From positions 1-43,689 of the forward strand of contig CANJNJ010000029.1 in the NCBI GenBank assembly GCA_947474995.1: a stretch of 43,689 nt of DNA, given 5' to 3'. Positions 8,142-16,855 of this stretch are shown here, one piece after another. The DNA is from Opitutaceae bacterium (GTDB taxonomy: Bacteria; Verrucomicrobiota; Verrucomicrobiia; Opitutales; Opitutaceae). Made by a program: the position numbers and the translations under genes. Position 1 is the stretch's first letter. Each line of letters begins with the position of its first letter. Below the pieces are notes generated by a model. That model ran no database searches, had not been told where the DNA came from, and saw nothing but the letters and a program-made list of their open reading frames with translations.

Positions 8142-11100
8142 ATGATTTTCCATCTGCTACCCCGGCGCGTCGCTCTCTGGTTCGTGCTCGTGGTCGGTGT
8201 GGGGAGCCTGGCGTACGCCGATCCGATCATTTCGGAATTCATGGCGTCGAACCAAAAGACCGTGGCCGACGCCGACGGAAATTTTTCCGACTGGGTGGAA
8301 CTCTATAATCCCGACGCCGTCGCGTTTGATCTGACCGGTTGGTATCTGACGGATAACACGGCGAACAAAACCAAATGGCAGTTTCCCGCTGTCACCCTTC
8401 CAGCCAATGGCTATTTGGTCGTCTTTGCGTCGAATCAAAACCGACGCGACCCAGCAAAGCAGCTCCACACCAACTTCGTCCTCGGAGCCAGCGGGGGCTA
8501 TCTGGGCTTAATCAAGGCTGATGGCGCGACCGTCGCGACCGAATTTGCCCCCAAGTATCCCGCGCAGTTCGTGGACATTTCCTACGGCGTCACCCAACCG
8601 ACGACGTCGGGCGAGGCGCCGCGTCTTGGATTTTTTCGGAATCCAACCCCCGGGGCGCGCAATCCGGGGGTCGATGGGCTCGTGATTTTCGAGCGAGTGT
8701 CATTTTCCCGGCCCTCCGGGCCTTTCACCGGCACGGTGGCCGTGACGCTGGCTGGTGCGACGGCGGGTCAGAGCATTCGCTACGTGGTCGCGCCTGCTTC
8801 AGCGAGCGGCGCCAACGTGTTGGATCCCACCAACAAATCCGCCGAGTACACGGGACCGATTGCCATCAGCGCGTCCTCGATTATCCGGGCCACCGTTTTT
8901 TCCGCCAACGGCGTGAACCAGGGAATCGCGACCTCGGCGCATTACCTGCGGCTGGCGACCTCCGGCTCGGCTCGGCTCGATACGTTTTCCAGTCAGATTC
9001 CCCTCCTCGTGATCGACACGCACGGCACGGGTCCGCTGGTCAAGGACGGCATCGAGCGTCCCGCCTGGCTCTACGCGTGGGACCGGGCCAAGACCGGATT
9101 GACGGCGCTGACCAGCGCACCCACCTGGGCCACGTCACTCTCGACCAACGTCCGGGGGGCGTCGTCGTCGGATTTTCCCAAGAAAGGATATGCGCTGCGA
9201 CTCAACGACGGACTTGGGAACGACAATCCGCTCCCGCTTTTCGGCCTCCCGGCCTTTGGGAATTGGTCGTTGATCGCGACTTGGAACTACGACCGTTCGC
9301 ACATCCACAACCGTTTCATTTATGCCTTGAGCAACCGCATCGGTCGGTGGGCCCCGCGGACGCAGCCGGTCGAGGTGTTTTTCAACGCGAATGGCGGCGA
9401 CCTCGATGCGAGCGACTATGTGGGGCTCTACGTGCTGACCGATTCGCTCAAGATTGATGCGGCGCGCATCGATATCAAAGCCATCGACCCGACGGACGTG
9501 GGACCCTCGGCGGTCACGGGCGGCTATCTGCTCAAGGTGGATTTGGCCGACACCGACGAGCTCAATTTTCAAACCCGCTACGGCTTTCCCGGGATGCCGT
9601 CGGCCGTCGTGGTCGATACGCCCAAGCTTGCCGCCATGCCCAAGGCCCAGCGCGACTACATCCAGGGGTACGTGCAGAATTTCGAGGATGCGCTGTACCG
9701 CGATTATGCCGGCGGCTGGCAGCAACGGACGCACCTCGACTACATCGACCGGCCGGCATGGATCGATCATCACATTATCAGTGTTCTTGCCATGAACGTC
9801 GATGCCCTCCAGCGCAGCGCGTACCTGACGAAAGACCGCAATGGCCGCCTCGCGGCGGGTCCGGCGTGGGACTATGATCGTTCGATGGGCGGAGGCGACG
9901 TGCGCGCGGACATTCCGGATATCTGGCATGGGCCCGACGGCTGCACGGACTACTGGGCCTTCGGTTGGTGGGGGGTGCTGGCGCGGGATCCCAATTTCAT
10001 GCAGGCGTGGATCGATCGCTGGCAGGGCCTGCGCCAAGCGGAATTTTCCACGACCAACCTCACGGCGCTCGTCGATGCGCTGGCGGCCGATATCGGCCCC
10101 GCCGCGGCCGCCCGTGATGCGGTGCAGTGGCCGAACAACGCCAGTCGCTTCGGCGGCAGTTGGCAGGGTGAAATTGATCACCTGAAGACGTGGCTGACGC
10201 AGCGCGTGAATTGGATCGACGCGCAATTTGTCCCCCCGCCGGCGGTCACCCAAGCCGATGGTACGTTCAAAATTACCGCGGCCGCGAACACGCAGATCGC
10301 TTACACCACCGACGGTTCCGATCCCCGCGCCTTCGATGGCAAGCTGGGCTTGACGGCAAAACTGGCGACCGGGTCGTTGACGTTCGCGGAGTCGATCAAT
10401 CTCCAGGCGCGTGGTTACCGCGCGGACGTGGATCCGGATGCGGTGCCCGGGAGTGCTTGGAGCGGCGCCGTCGGCGGTCCCAACTCTTCGCCGCTCACCG
10501 TTCGACCCCGCCTCGCCAATTTGTCCAGTCGCGGCTTCGTGGCCGGCGAAGACAAGAATCTGGTCGCAGGCGTCGTGGTCAGCGACACCGCGGGCAAGCA
10601 GTACCTGGCCCGGGCGGTCGGTCCCGCCCTCGCGGGATTCGGCCTGACCAACACGCTCGCCGACCCGGTGCTCACGATTCTCGATGCCGCGGGCAAAGAA
10701 ATTGCCCGGAACAGCGGTTGGGGCACGGGTCCGGATGCCGCCCAGTTGCCGGCGATCAGTGCGGCCGCGGGCGCGTTCCCGCTGACCCGCAACAGCAAGG
10801 ACTCCGCGTTGATCATCCGGTTGCCGTTTGGCCAGTATGGGCTGCAGGTTTCGAGTGCGAGTGGCGCAACCGGCGTTGGCATGGTGGAACTCTACGAGTT
10901 GGATTCGGCGGTCGGACGGACCCTGAATCTCTCGACCCGCGGGTGGGTGCGAGCGGGCGACGGGATGCTGGTTGTGGGGCTGACCGTTGCCGGCACCGCT
11001 CCAAAACCAATGGTGATCCGCGCGGTGGGTCCGGCGCTCGCCGATTTTGGCGTGGCCGGTGTGTTGGCCGATCCGGTCCTAGCCATTCGTTCGGGCGGCA

Positions 11101-11324
11101 ATCTCGTCGCCACCAACGACGATTGGGAAAACCCGGTCGGGACGGCCGTGACGGCGGCGCAGATTAGTGCCGCTTCAGGCTTGGTGGGCGCGTTCGCGCT
11201 GCCCGCTGGCGGCCGGGATGCGGCGCTGGTGATGACGCTTCCTCCCGGCGGTTATACCGTGGAAGTCACTGGCAAGGCGAACGCCGAAGGCTTGGTTCTC
11301 CTCGAGGTGTACGAATTGCCATAG
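8142..11324 (+). CDS. Secreted CotH kinase-family protein with lamin-tail domain and two C-terminal repeats
   Basis: A 1060-residue exported protein. The ATG at 8142 is chosen because it starts a Sec signal peptide (MIFHLLPRR, then hydrophobic to SLAYA). Modules in order: a lamin-tail domain (about 26-160; IISEFMASN, DWVELYNP, LTGWYLTD), a chitobiase-C-like beta domain (about 190-275), a CotH domain (about 290-650) with FPKKGYALRLND, YVGLYVLTDSLKID and the signature GPAWDYDRSMGG near 570, another small beta domain, then two copies of a 130-residue repeat (about 789-920 and 922-1060) with RAVGPALA.FG and LVEVYEL-type motifs. CotH of Bacillus is a spore-coat protein kinase, and bacterial relatives with lamin-tail domains are secreted. 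A role in phosphorylating or binding a surface component is inferred. It is divergent from the PhoD-like gene, which carries one copy of the same repeat. Confidence 0.9.
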   Translation: MIFHLLPRRVALWFVLVVGVGSLAYADPIISEFMASNQKTVADADGNFSDWVELYNPDAVAFDLTGWYLTDNTANKTKWQFPAVTLPANGYLVVFASNQNRRDPAKQLHTNFVLGASGGYLGLIKADGATVATEFAPKYPAQFVDISYGVTQPTTSGEAPRLGFFRNPTPGARNPGVDGLVIFERVSFSRPSGPFTGTVAVTLAGATAGQSIRYVVAPASASGANVLDPTNKSAEYTGPIAISASSIIRATVFSANGVNQGIATSAHYLRLATSGSARLDTFSSQIPLLVIDTHGTGPLVKDGIERPAWLYAWDRAKTGLTALTSAPTWATSLSTNVRGASSSDFPKKGYALRLNDGLGNDNPLPLFGLPAFGNWSLIATWNYDRSHIHNRFIYALSNRIGRWAPRTQPVEVFFNANGGDLDASDYVGLYVLTDSLKIDAARIDIKAIDPTDVGPSAVTGGYLLKVDLADTDELNFQTRYGFPGMPSAVVVDTPKLAAMPKAQRDYIQGYVQNFEDALYRDYAGGWQQRTHLDYIDRPAWIDHHIISVLAMNVDALQRSAYLTKDRNGRLAAGPAWDYDRSMGGGDVRADIPDIWHGPDGCTDYWAFGWWGVLARDPNFMQAWIDRWQGLRQAEFSTTNLTALVDALAADIGPAAAARDAVQWPNNASRFGGSWQGEIDHLKTWLTQRVNWIDAQFVPPPAVTQADGTFKITAAANTQIAYTTDGSDPRAFDGKLGLTAKLATGSLTFAESINLQARGYRADVDPDAVPGSAWSGAVGGPNSSPLTVRPRLANLSSRGFVAGEDKNLVAGVVVSDTAGKQYLARAVGPALAGFGLTNTLADPVLTILDAAGKEIARNSGWGTGPDAAQLPAISAAAGAFPLTRNSKDSALIIRLPFGQYGLQVSSASGATGVGMVELYELDSAVGRTLNLSTRGWVRAGDGMLVVGLTVAGTAPKPMVIRAVGPALADFGVAGVLADPVLAIRSGGNLVATNDDWENPVGTAVTAAQISAASGLVGAFALPAGGRDAALVMTLPPGGYTVEVTGKANAEGLVLLEVYELP

Positions 11325-11595
11325 CTCGGGGGCGGGTTTCCCTTCTTCGTCCGTTCGAGTAAGCTGCGCCATTCAGGTTCCACGTGCCAGGGGGGCCGGC
11401 ACTCCGTGCGTGGCCCGGGCGTAAGGACCGACTCCTCCGTCCTGCGGCCGCGCGGCGGCGCGTCCAGCCCACCCCGGCGCGTAGTGCAGTAAAGGTCCGT
11501 CGCCCGACTTCGCTGCGATTGAGCAGATCGCGGGGCGCCGAGGGTCGCAAAGCGGCGTTTTCCCGCGAACGCACCCCGAAATCTCAAAGGGTATT
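11325..11595. other. Convergent intergenic region with a palindromic repeat
   Basis: These 271 bases lie between the ends of the CotH gene and the HlyD-like gene. No coding is visible. They contain a copy of repeat family A at 11376-11418 and a GC-rich stretch to about 11470 with a small hairpin (AGGAC/GTCCT, near 11424-11442). The region may end transcription from both sides. Confidence 0.5.
11376..11418. repeat. Palindromic repeat family A, diverged copy
   Basis: The reverse complement reads GGCCACGCACGGAGTGCCGG and continues into a CCC-rich tail. This matches family A copies at 25481-25520 and 40171-40245 (core GGCCGCGCACGGAGTGC) with a few changes. It is the least conserved of the three. 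Confidence 0.55.
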
Positions 11596-12699
11596 TCAGT
11601 GAATCACCACGTCGACGTGCTCGCCGGGGACTAAAGTCAGGCCTTGGGGCAAGGCGAATTCGACCCGCAAGCCTGATTCGGGCGCGGGTGAAGTGGGCAG
11701 CCGCATCGCGGCGATGAGTGTCGGGAGGATTGGCTCCATGGCCGGACCCACCTGTAGAATCTTGGTGGCCGCGATATGGCGGTGCAGCGTTCGCGTGCGA
11801 ATTTCGGCTGACATGCCGACCTTGGGCTCGAACGGAATGGGCTGCTGCAGAAATCCGACCAAACGTTCTGGCTTGGTCGCGCTGATCCGGAGAACGGGCT
11901 CGCCCGCGACCACGGTTTCACCGGTGCGTCGAAGTTGGAGCGCGATGATTCCGCTCATGGGCGCGACGAGCGGCAGGGGGTTGAGTTGCGCCTCGGCGAG
12001 CTGGAGTTTGGCCTCCTGCAGTTTGATCCCGGAAGCGAGCGCGGCGTCCGGTGACAGGGCGGCCGCCTGAGCCTCCGGCGTCGCAAGGGTTTTGACCAAC
12101 GGTTCGAGGTAAGCGACCAATTTGGACTGCTCCTCGACTTGCGCGGTGAGGGAATCGCGCGTGATCTTCATTTGTTCGTAAGCTTCCTCGGTGATCATCG
12201 CCGCCGCATACAACGGCGTGCCGCGCGTCAAATCAGCTTCGGCCTGTTGCAGGCGCCCGCGGAGGGACGCGAGCTCGACGCGGTGATTCATCCAATCCAG
12301 CTGCATGCGTTCCAGCGCAATCGTGACTCGCTGCGCGTCGGTGACACCGGCCAGAGAGGCGTTGAGCATCCCAATGTCCGCCTTGATGACCGCGAGGGTG
12401 GCGTCGAGGACCCGGGGGTTGGCGCTGGCGACCTGGCCGATGACGTCTCCCGCCTTGACCGTCTGCAACACCTCAATTTTAAGGCCGACGAGCATGCCGG
12501 CCTGGGGCGCGCGCACCTCGACGTGCGTGAAATCCGCCTCCGCGACAAGGGTGGCGGGAGCGACCCAGTTCGACCAGAGCCACGCGGCGGCCACCACGCC
12601 GACGAGAAACATCGCCCGCGGCAAATAGAGCAGCCGGAATTCCTTCCAGCGTTGGGCGGGCGGAGTCGGGATGGGGCCGAGTATGCGTGGGTCGTTCAT
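11596..12699 (-). CDS. HlyD-family membrane-fusion (periplasmic adaptor) protein
   Basis: A 367-residue protein with one membrane helix at about 29-46 and the rest periplasmic. The first lipoyl half-motif is VEVRAPQAGMLVGLKI (60-75) and the second PLVAPMSGIIALQLRR lies after a long alpha-helical hairpin of about 100-235, followed by a beta-barrel part. HlyD/EmrA-type adaptors normally bridge an inner-membrane pump and an outer-membrane channel. Here no ABC, RND or MFS pump and no TolC homologue is present. The partner encoded directly upstream is the DUF4956 membrane protein, with three bases between the genes, so these two are probably co-translated. It is the last gene of the VTC-DUF4956-adaptor operon. 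What it moves is not known. Confidence 0.9.
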   Translation of the reverse strand: MNDPRILGPIPTPPAQRWKEFRLLYLPRAMFLVGVVAAAWLWSNWVAPATLVAEADFTHVEVRAPQAGMLVGLKIEVLQTVKAGDVIGQVASANPRVLDATLAVIKADIGMLNASLAGVTDAQRVTIALERMQLDWMNHRVELASLRGRLQQAEADLTRGTPLYAAAMITEEAYEQMKITRDSLTAQVEEQSKLVAYLEPLVKTLATPEAQAAALSPDAALASGIKLQEAKLQLAEAQLNPLPLVAPMSGIIALQLRRTGETVVAGEPVLRISATKPERLVGFLQQPIPFEPKVGMSAEIRTRTLHRHIAATKILQVGPAMEPILPTLIAAMRLPTSPAPESGLRVEFALPQGLTLVPGEHVDVVIH

Positions 12700-12702
12700 G
12701 GG

Positions 12703-13386
12703 CTAGATCTCCGACTCCTCGGCCGCTTGCACACTCGAAACACGTTCCACGCCGGGGAAGGCGGCCAGTTCGGTGAGGAGTTCGGCGGCGCGCGCCGGAT
12801 CGCGCAGGAGAATCCGATACGAAAGATCGGCGCCCTCCATGCCCTTGCCGAAATGCTGGTTGGCGACGTGCACCCGCAGGCTGTGGCGCTCCAGGAGGAA
12901 CATCACCTCGGACAACTCGTCCGGCGGGCGCATCCAGCGCACATTCAGGATGAGGTCGAAGCGATGCCGCGTGCCGGCTGCCGTCATCCAAAGGTAAATC
13001 ATCAATAAGGCGATGGCGGGTCCACCGACGATTGCCGTGGAAAACTTCTGCGTGCCGCACGCCGTGCCGAGGATAATCACGGCGAGCACATAGCAGGTAT
13101 CGAGAGTGTCGCGCAGCACATTGCGGAACCGCACAATCGCGAACACGGCCATCAGGCCCAGGCCGATGACGAAATTGTTGGCCATCACCAGCAGCACGAG
13201 CGCGACGAGGACCGGCAGAACAATCAGCGAAACCACGAACGACCGCGAATACGAGATTCCCGAATGGGTGAAAACGTAGACCCAAGCGAAGAGCTGGCCA
13301 AAGAGAAAGGCCAGGATCAACGCCAGCGCGACGGTGTGAAAGTTGGTTGGGGCGAGTCCACTATCCCCTTCTAGGAAGAAATTCAT
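12703..13386 (-). CDS. DUF4956 membrane protein
   Basis: A 227-residue protein with four or five membrane helices between about residues 18 and 135, then a soluble C-terminal domain of about 90 residues. The segment AVFAIVRFRN, between helices 3 and 4, is the DUF4956 signature, and the tail (DLILNVRWMRPPDE onwards) resembles a small ferredoxin-like regulatory fold. DUF4956 genes are regularly found next to VTC-domain genes in bacteria, but as far as I know have no proven function. Here the ATG overlaps the VTC stop codon (ATGA at 13383-13386), a sign of translational coupling. A likely role is as the membrane partner of the VTC enzyme, perhaps in moving or anchoring its product (inference). 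Confidence 0.9.
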   Translation of the reverse strand: MNFFLEGDSGLAPTNFHTVALALILAFLFGQLFAWVYVFTHSGISYSRSFVVSLIVLPVLVALVLLVMANNFVIGLGLMAVFAIVRFRNVLRDTLDTCYVLAVIILGTACGTQKFSTAIVGGPAIALLMIYLWMTAAGTRHRFDLILNVRWMRPPDELSEVMFLLERHSLRVHVANQHFGKGMEGADLSYRILLRDPARAAELLTELAAFPGVERVSSVQAAEESEI

Positions 13387-14240
13387 CGGCGATTGGGTCC
13401 TAGGGCACTACGCAGTGACGCGGAGGCGTCAAGCCAAGGCGCACTGGTGGCGGCGGAAGTTTCAGATGAGCCCCATTCAAAACCGGTGCGCCGGCGGGCG
13501 ATTTTGTGTTCGCCGAGCAGGTAGACGCCCATGCCGTACTTGGCCGCTCCGCTCTTGGTGAGGTCGAAGCCGCGCACCATTTCAATCATCCACGTGGGCA
13601 TGAGTTCGGTGAACTTCAGCTCAAGAATCACAAAACCGGCGTAGACCTCGACCCCATTCTCCAAGGCGATGGGCAGGTCGCCGCCGAATTCCGGGCCGAG
13701 GCGGACCGCGCGATCAATCGTTACGCGCGCGGTGGCTTTGCCCGCAGTCACGTAGGCTTCGCGCATGTAGGCGTTGTGGGCGCGGGGCGCCGCCTCGATC
13801 GTCTCGACCAGGCGCCAGAAATCGAGCAGGTCCGCCCAGTGCTGGGGATGCCAGGACTGCAGGTGGTCGCGGGTCGGGCTCTCCCCGATTAAGAGTGAGT
13901 GGACCGCCTCGCGCCGGACCCGGGCGCGTTGCTTGACGATGCCTTCGTTGATCCGCCGCTTGATTTCGAAAAACACCGGCGAGTCCGGATTGTCATCGTA
14001 ATAACGGATGCGCAGCTTGAAGCGGTTGCGCTCGCCGATGATAAACGATGCGCGGTAGGTGTCCAAGTTGTTCGAGTCCAGGTAGAGCGAGTGAACCGTG
14101 TAGGAATTGTCGGCTTTGCCGATGGCAAACTCATCCGGCTCGAGGTAGCAGCTGACGAAACTTCGGACGGCCAACGCGGTGTCTTCCTTAATCAGGTATT
14201 TGATCTCGCGTCGTGAACGTTGGGCGCGGTCAGTCTTCAT
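13383..14240 (-). CDS. VTC-domain protein (polyphosphate polymerase-like)
   Basis: A 285-residue cytoplasmic protein with the triphosphate-tunnel fold of yeast Vtc4, which makes polyphosphate from ATP. Conserved pieces are visible along the sequence: RREIKYLI (10-17), SLYLDSNNLDTY (51-62), FKLRIRYY (74-81), VFFEIKRR (89-96), a central helical lid, VTIDRAVRL (173-181), ILELKFTELMPTWM (205-218) and KYGMGVYLL (234-242). The basic residues K14, R78, R80, K94, R95, R180 and K209, and acidic E92 and E207, line the expected tunnel, so it looks catalytically intact. The SPX domain of the yeast protein is absent, as usual in bacteria. The ATG at 14240 is preferred; a GTG at 14264 is the alternative. 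It is the first gene of the three-gene operon. The real product may be polyphosphate or another phosphate polymer. Confidence 0.9.
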   Translation of the reverse strand: MKTDRAQRSRREIKYLIKEDTALAVRSFVSCYLEPDEFAIGKADNSYTVHSLYLDSNNLDTYRASFIIGERNRFKLRIRYYDDNPDSPVFFEIKRRINEGIVKQRARVRREAVHSLLIGESPTRDHLQSWHPQHWADLLDFWRLVETIEAAPRAHNAYMREAYVTAGKATARVTIDRAVRLGPEFGGDLPIALENGVEVYAGFVILELKFTELMPTWMIEMVRGFDLTKSGAAKYGMGVYLLGEHKIARRRTGFEWGSSETSAATSAPWLDASASLRSALGPNRR

Positions 14241-14344
14241 GGGAGGTAGACAACTCACTGCCACGATGTATCACTGGCAACTGAAAAAAGGCCCGATGTG
14301 AAATGGGTTCGACTTGCCGGACCGCTCTCGGAAGATGCCGCGCG
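14241..14344. promoter_or_regulatory. Divergent promoter region between VTC operon and phytase-like gene
   Basis: About 104 bases separate the two starts, so both promoters and any shared operator lie here. An AT-richer stretch (ATGTATCACTGGCAACTG, then AAAAAAGG) occurs at 14265-14291. I could not assign promoter boxes. The layout allows joint control of the operon and the secreted esterase. Confidence 0.3.
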
Positions 14345-16855
14345 ATGCGCAGATTTCCTCTTGTTCGGGCCGGCCTCGCCCTGCTGGCGGCGGCTGGCGT
14401 TTCCGTGGCGGTGGCGCAGACCGCCACGTTGGGCGGGGCGACCTATACGAACAAGGGGATCGTGGGCGCAGGTCGGGTGGACCACACGAAGCGGGACAAG
14501 TTTGGCGAGACGTTTGGTTCACTGTCCGGTCTCGCGCTCGATCTGCGTTCGTGGAAGCGCGTTTCCAACAATACCTACACCGGAATTCTCTACGCCCAGC
14601 CGGATCGCGGCTACGTCAAATCCGGTGTCACGACCAACTACCAGCCGCGGCTCAACCGCCTCGCGCTGACGTTCAAGCCCGACACGAATGGTTCTTCGAA
14701 CCAGGACCAAGCCACGCTCACGCTCGCCGATACCACGCTCCTGACCGAGGCCGACGGCACGCCCCTGACCGGCATGGATCCGAGCCCGACCACCGTGGGC
14801 ACGCGGGCGGGATTCCCCAAGCTGCCGCAGGTCGTCAACGGCCGGCTCTCGCTTGACGCCGAGGGCCTGGTCTTGTTGCCCGACGGCTCTTTCTTTGTGT
14901 GCGACGAGTACGGTCCGTACCTCTATCGCTTCAGCGCCGCCGGGGTTTTGCTCGGGGTGATTCGGCCGCCCGAGGCGGCGATTCCGAAGCGGAATCTCCA
15001 GGACTCGTTCTCGTCCGACAGCCCGGCCGCTCTCCAGCCGGCCGCCTCGCCGAGCCAGCCGACCAATGGGCGCGAAAATAACAAGGGGCTCGAAGGTCTC
15101 TCCCTTTCCGCCGATGGCCGGACGCTTTACGCACTGATGCAGTCCGCCACGCGCCAGGATGGCGGGGCCGGGGGCGTGGCGGAAAACCGCTACGTGCGCC
15201 TATTCGCCTACGATGTCACCAATCCCGCGAGCGCGCCGCTCACGGGCGAGTGGGTGCTGCCGCTGCCGTTCTACACGGATGCCAACCGCTTCCAGCAGAT
15301 TGCCGAGCAGCACGAGTGCCTCGTCCTCAATAGTCACCAGTTTCTGGTCCTGGCGCACGACGGCAATGGCCGCGGTGCCTCTGTGACCCGTTCCCTGTAC
15401 CGCGCCGTGCTTCTTTACGATATCGGTGGTCCCGGCGTGCCGAACGCGACCAACATTGCCGGTACGGTCTACGACACGGCGACCGCGCCGGTTGCGCAGA
15501 ACGGCATTCTCAACAACGCCATCGTGCCGGCCCGATTCGAGGTGCTGGTCAATCTCAACGATGAAACCCAACTCGCCAAGTTCGGGCTCAACAACAATGC
15601 CAACGACAATTCCGAAACGCTCTCAAACGCGTGGGAAAGCCTGGCTCTCGCCCCGGTGCTCGATCCGGCCGCGCCGGACGATTATTTTTTGTTCATCGGC
15701 AACGACAACAATTTCTCGACGGGCAGCGGCTTCCAAGGCGTCGCCGCCTACAGCGCCTCGCCCAACCTCGACACGATGGTGCTCGTCTATCGGGTGACGT
15801 TGCCGGGCGTCATGACGGTGCCGAATATCTCCACGCTGCCATCGGGGCGCACGGTTGGCCTCGGTGCGGCGACGACGTTTTCCGCGGCGGCGATGGGTGG
15901 ACCGACGCCGACGTTGCAATGGAGCAAGGATGGCGTGGTCCTCGCGCCCACGGCGAATTCCGACCTGACGTTGGCGGCCACCCAACCCCGCGATGCCGGG
16001 CTCTATCTGGTCACGGCCGCGAACGCGAACGGCAGTGTTGCGAGCGCCGCCGCCATTCTCGGGCTGACCAGCGGGGCGAAGTTAACCGGGCTCGGCACGG
16101 AGTTTTCGGACATTTTTCATCCGGGAACGGGATTTACCTATGACCAAATCCTGCTGGGCGGCTCGGCGGCGAGCGTCACCGCCGACCCTGGTCAGATTTT
16201 ACGCATTTCGTATATCGATTTGAACGACGACATCGTGCAGGTCGAATTTTCCGGCTCGGGCACGCTCTCGCTGGTGCTCGACGCCGCTTCGGGTCCGGCC
16301 GCGCCGGTGTCCTACAACCAAGCCACGACCTATATGAAAGGCCACGCCGGGATCGTCCTGGCCGGAGCGAACGTCGGCACGAACCTTACGGTCTTTAGCG
16401 TGGGACGGGCGAACGCCGTCAATCAGGCGCTCTTCCGCAGCGATGTAACCTATGACGGTTTCGCCGATCTCGCGTTCATCGCGATCACGAGCACCGACGG
16501 AAAATTTGGCGGACTGCGCGCGGCCAACGCGAGCCTGTGGGCCACCAAGGGCCTCACCGGCATCTACGCGCCGGGCGTGCAATTCACCGGACCGGTGTTC
16601 ATCAGCGACATCAACGCTTTGGCCGACGCGACTCCCGTGTTTAACCTCGGCTCCGGCACGGATGTGCGTGTGACCGGCGGCGACTTGCTGCAGACGAACG
16701 GCCGGGCCGTGCAGGTAAGTGGAATCACGCAGGCGAAATTCACTGCTGGGAGCAATTCGCACGGAACCCTTTTCTCCGCCCAGAACAACCAGGGCCGGCT
16801 TGAGCAGAACGGCCTCGACGTCACGGCGCAGATCGTCGTCAACCCGACGCCGTAA
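14345..16855 (+). CDS. Secreted phytase-like esterase with Ig-like and extra C-terminal domains
   Basis: An 836-residue exported protein. The ATG at 14345 begins a Sec signal peptide (MRRFPLVRAGLALLAAAG, cleavage after about residue 25, AVAQ). Residues about 45-490 form a beta-propeller of the 'esterase-like activity of phytase' family: GSLSGLALD, ILYAQPDRGY, SLDAEGLVLLPDGSFFVCDEYGPYLYRF, NKGLEGLSLS and a late WESLALAP segment. Family members are calcium-dependent and cleave phosphate esters. An Ig-like domain follows (about 495-575; PTLQWSKDGVVLA, DAGLYLVTAAN), then about 260 residues of beta-rich sequence that I do not recognise (DILRISYIDLNDD-type strands). It does not end with the repeat domain of its PhoD and CotH neighbours. 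It is divergent from the VTC operon. Confidence 0.85.
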   Translation: MRRFPLVRAGLALLAAAGVSVAVAQTATLGGATYTNKGIVGAGRVDHTKRDKFGETFGSLSGLALDLRSWKRVSNNTYTGILYAQPDRGYVKSGVTTNYQPRLNRLALTFKPDTNGSSNQDQATLTLADTTLLTEADGTPLTGMDPSPTTVGTRAGFPKLPQVVNGRLSLDAEGLVLLPDGSFFVCDEYGPYLYRFSAAGVLLGVIRPPEAAIPKRNLQDSFSSDSPAALQPAASPSQPTNGRENNKGLEGLSLSADGRTLYALMQSATRQDGGAGGVAENRYVRLFAYDVTNPASAPLTGEWVLPLPFYTDANRFQQIAEQHECLVLNSHQFLVLAHDGNGRGASVTRSLYRAVLLYDIGGPGVPNATNIAGTVYDTATAPVAQNGILNNAIVPARFEVLVNLNDETQLAKFGLNNNANDNSETLSNAWESLALAPVLDPAAPDDYFLFIGNDNNFSTGSGFQGVAAYSASPNLDTMVLVYRVTLPGVMTVPNISTLPSGRTVGLGAATTFSAAAMGGPTPTLQWSKDGVVLAPTANSDLTLAATQPRDAGLYLVTAANANGSVASAAAILGLTSGAKLTGLGTEFSDIFHPGTGFTYDQILLGGSAASVTADPGQILRISYIDLNDDIVQVEFSGSGTLSLVLDAASGPAAPVSYNQATTYMKGHAGIVLAGANVGTNLTVFSVGRANAVNQALFRSDVTYDGFADLAFIAITSTDGKFGGLRAANASLWATKGLTGIYAPGVQFTGPVFISDINALADATPVFNLGSGTDVRVTGGDLLQTNGRAVQVSGITQAKFTAGSNSHGTLFSAQNNQGRLEQNGLDVTAQIVVNPTP

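Noticed and set aside
10190-11167. Long plus-strand frame inside the CotH gene
   Set aside because: It is arginine- and glycine-rich with no domain, a typical high-GC shadow of the CotH frame.
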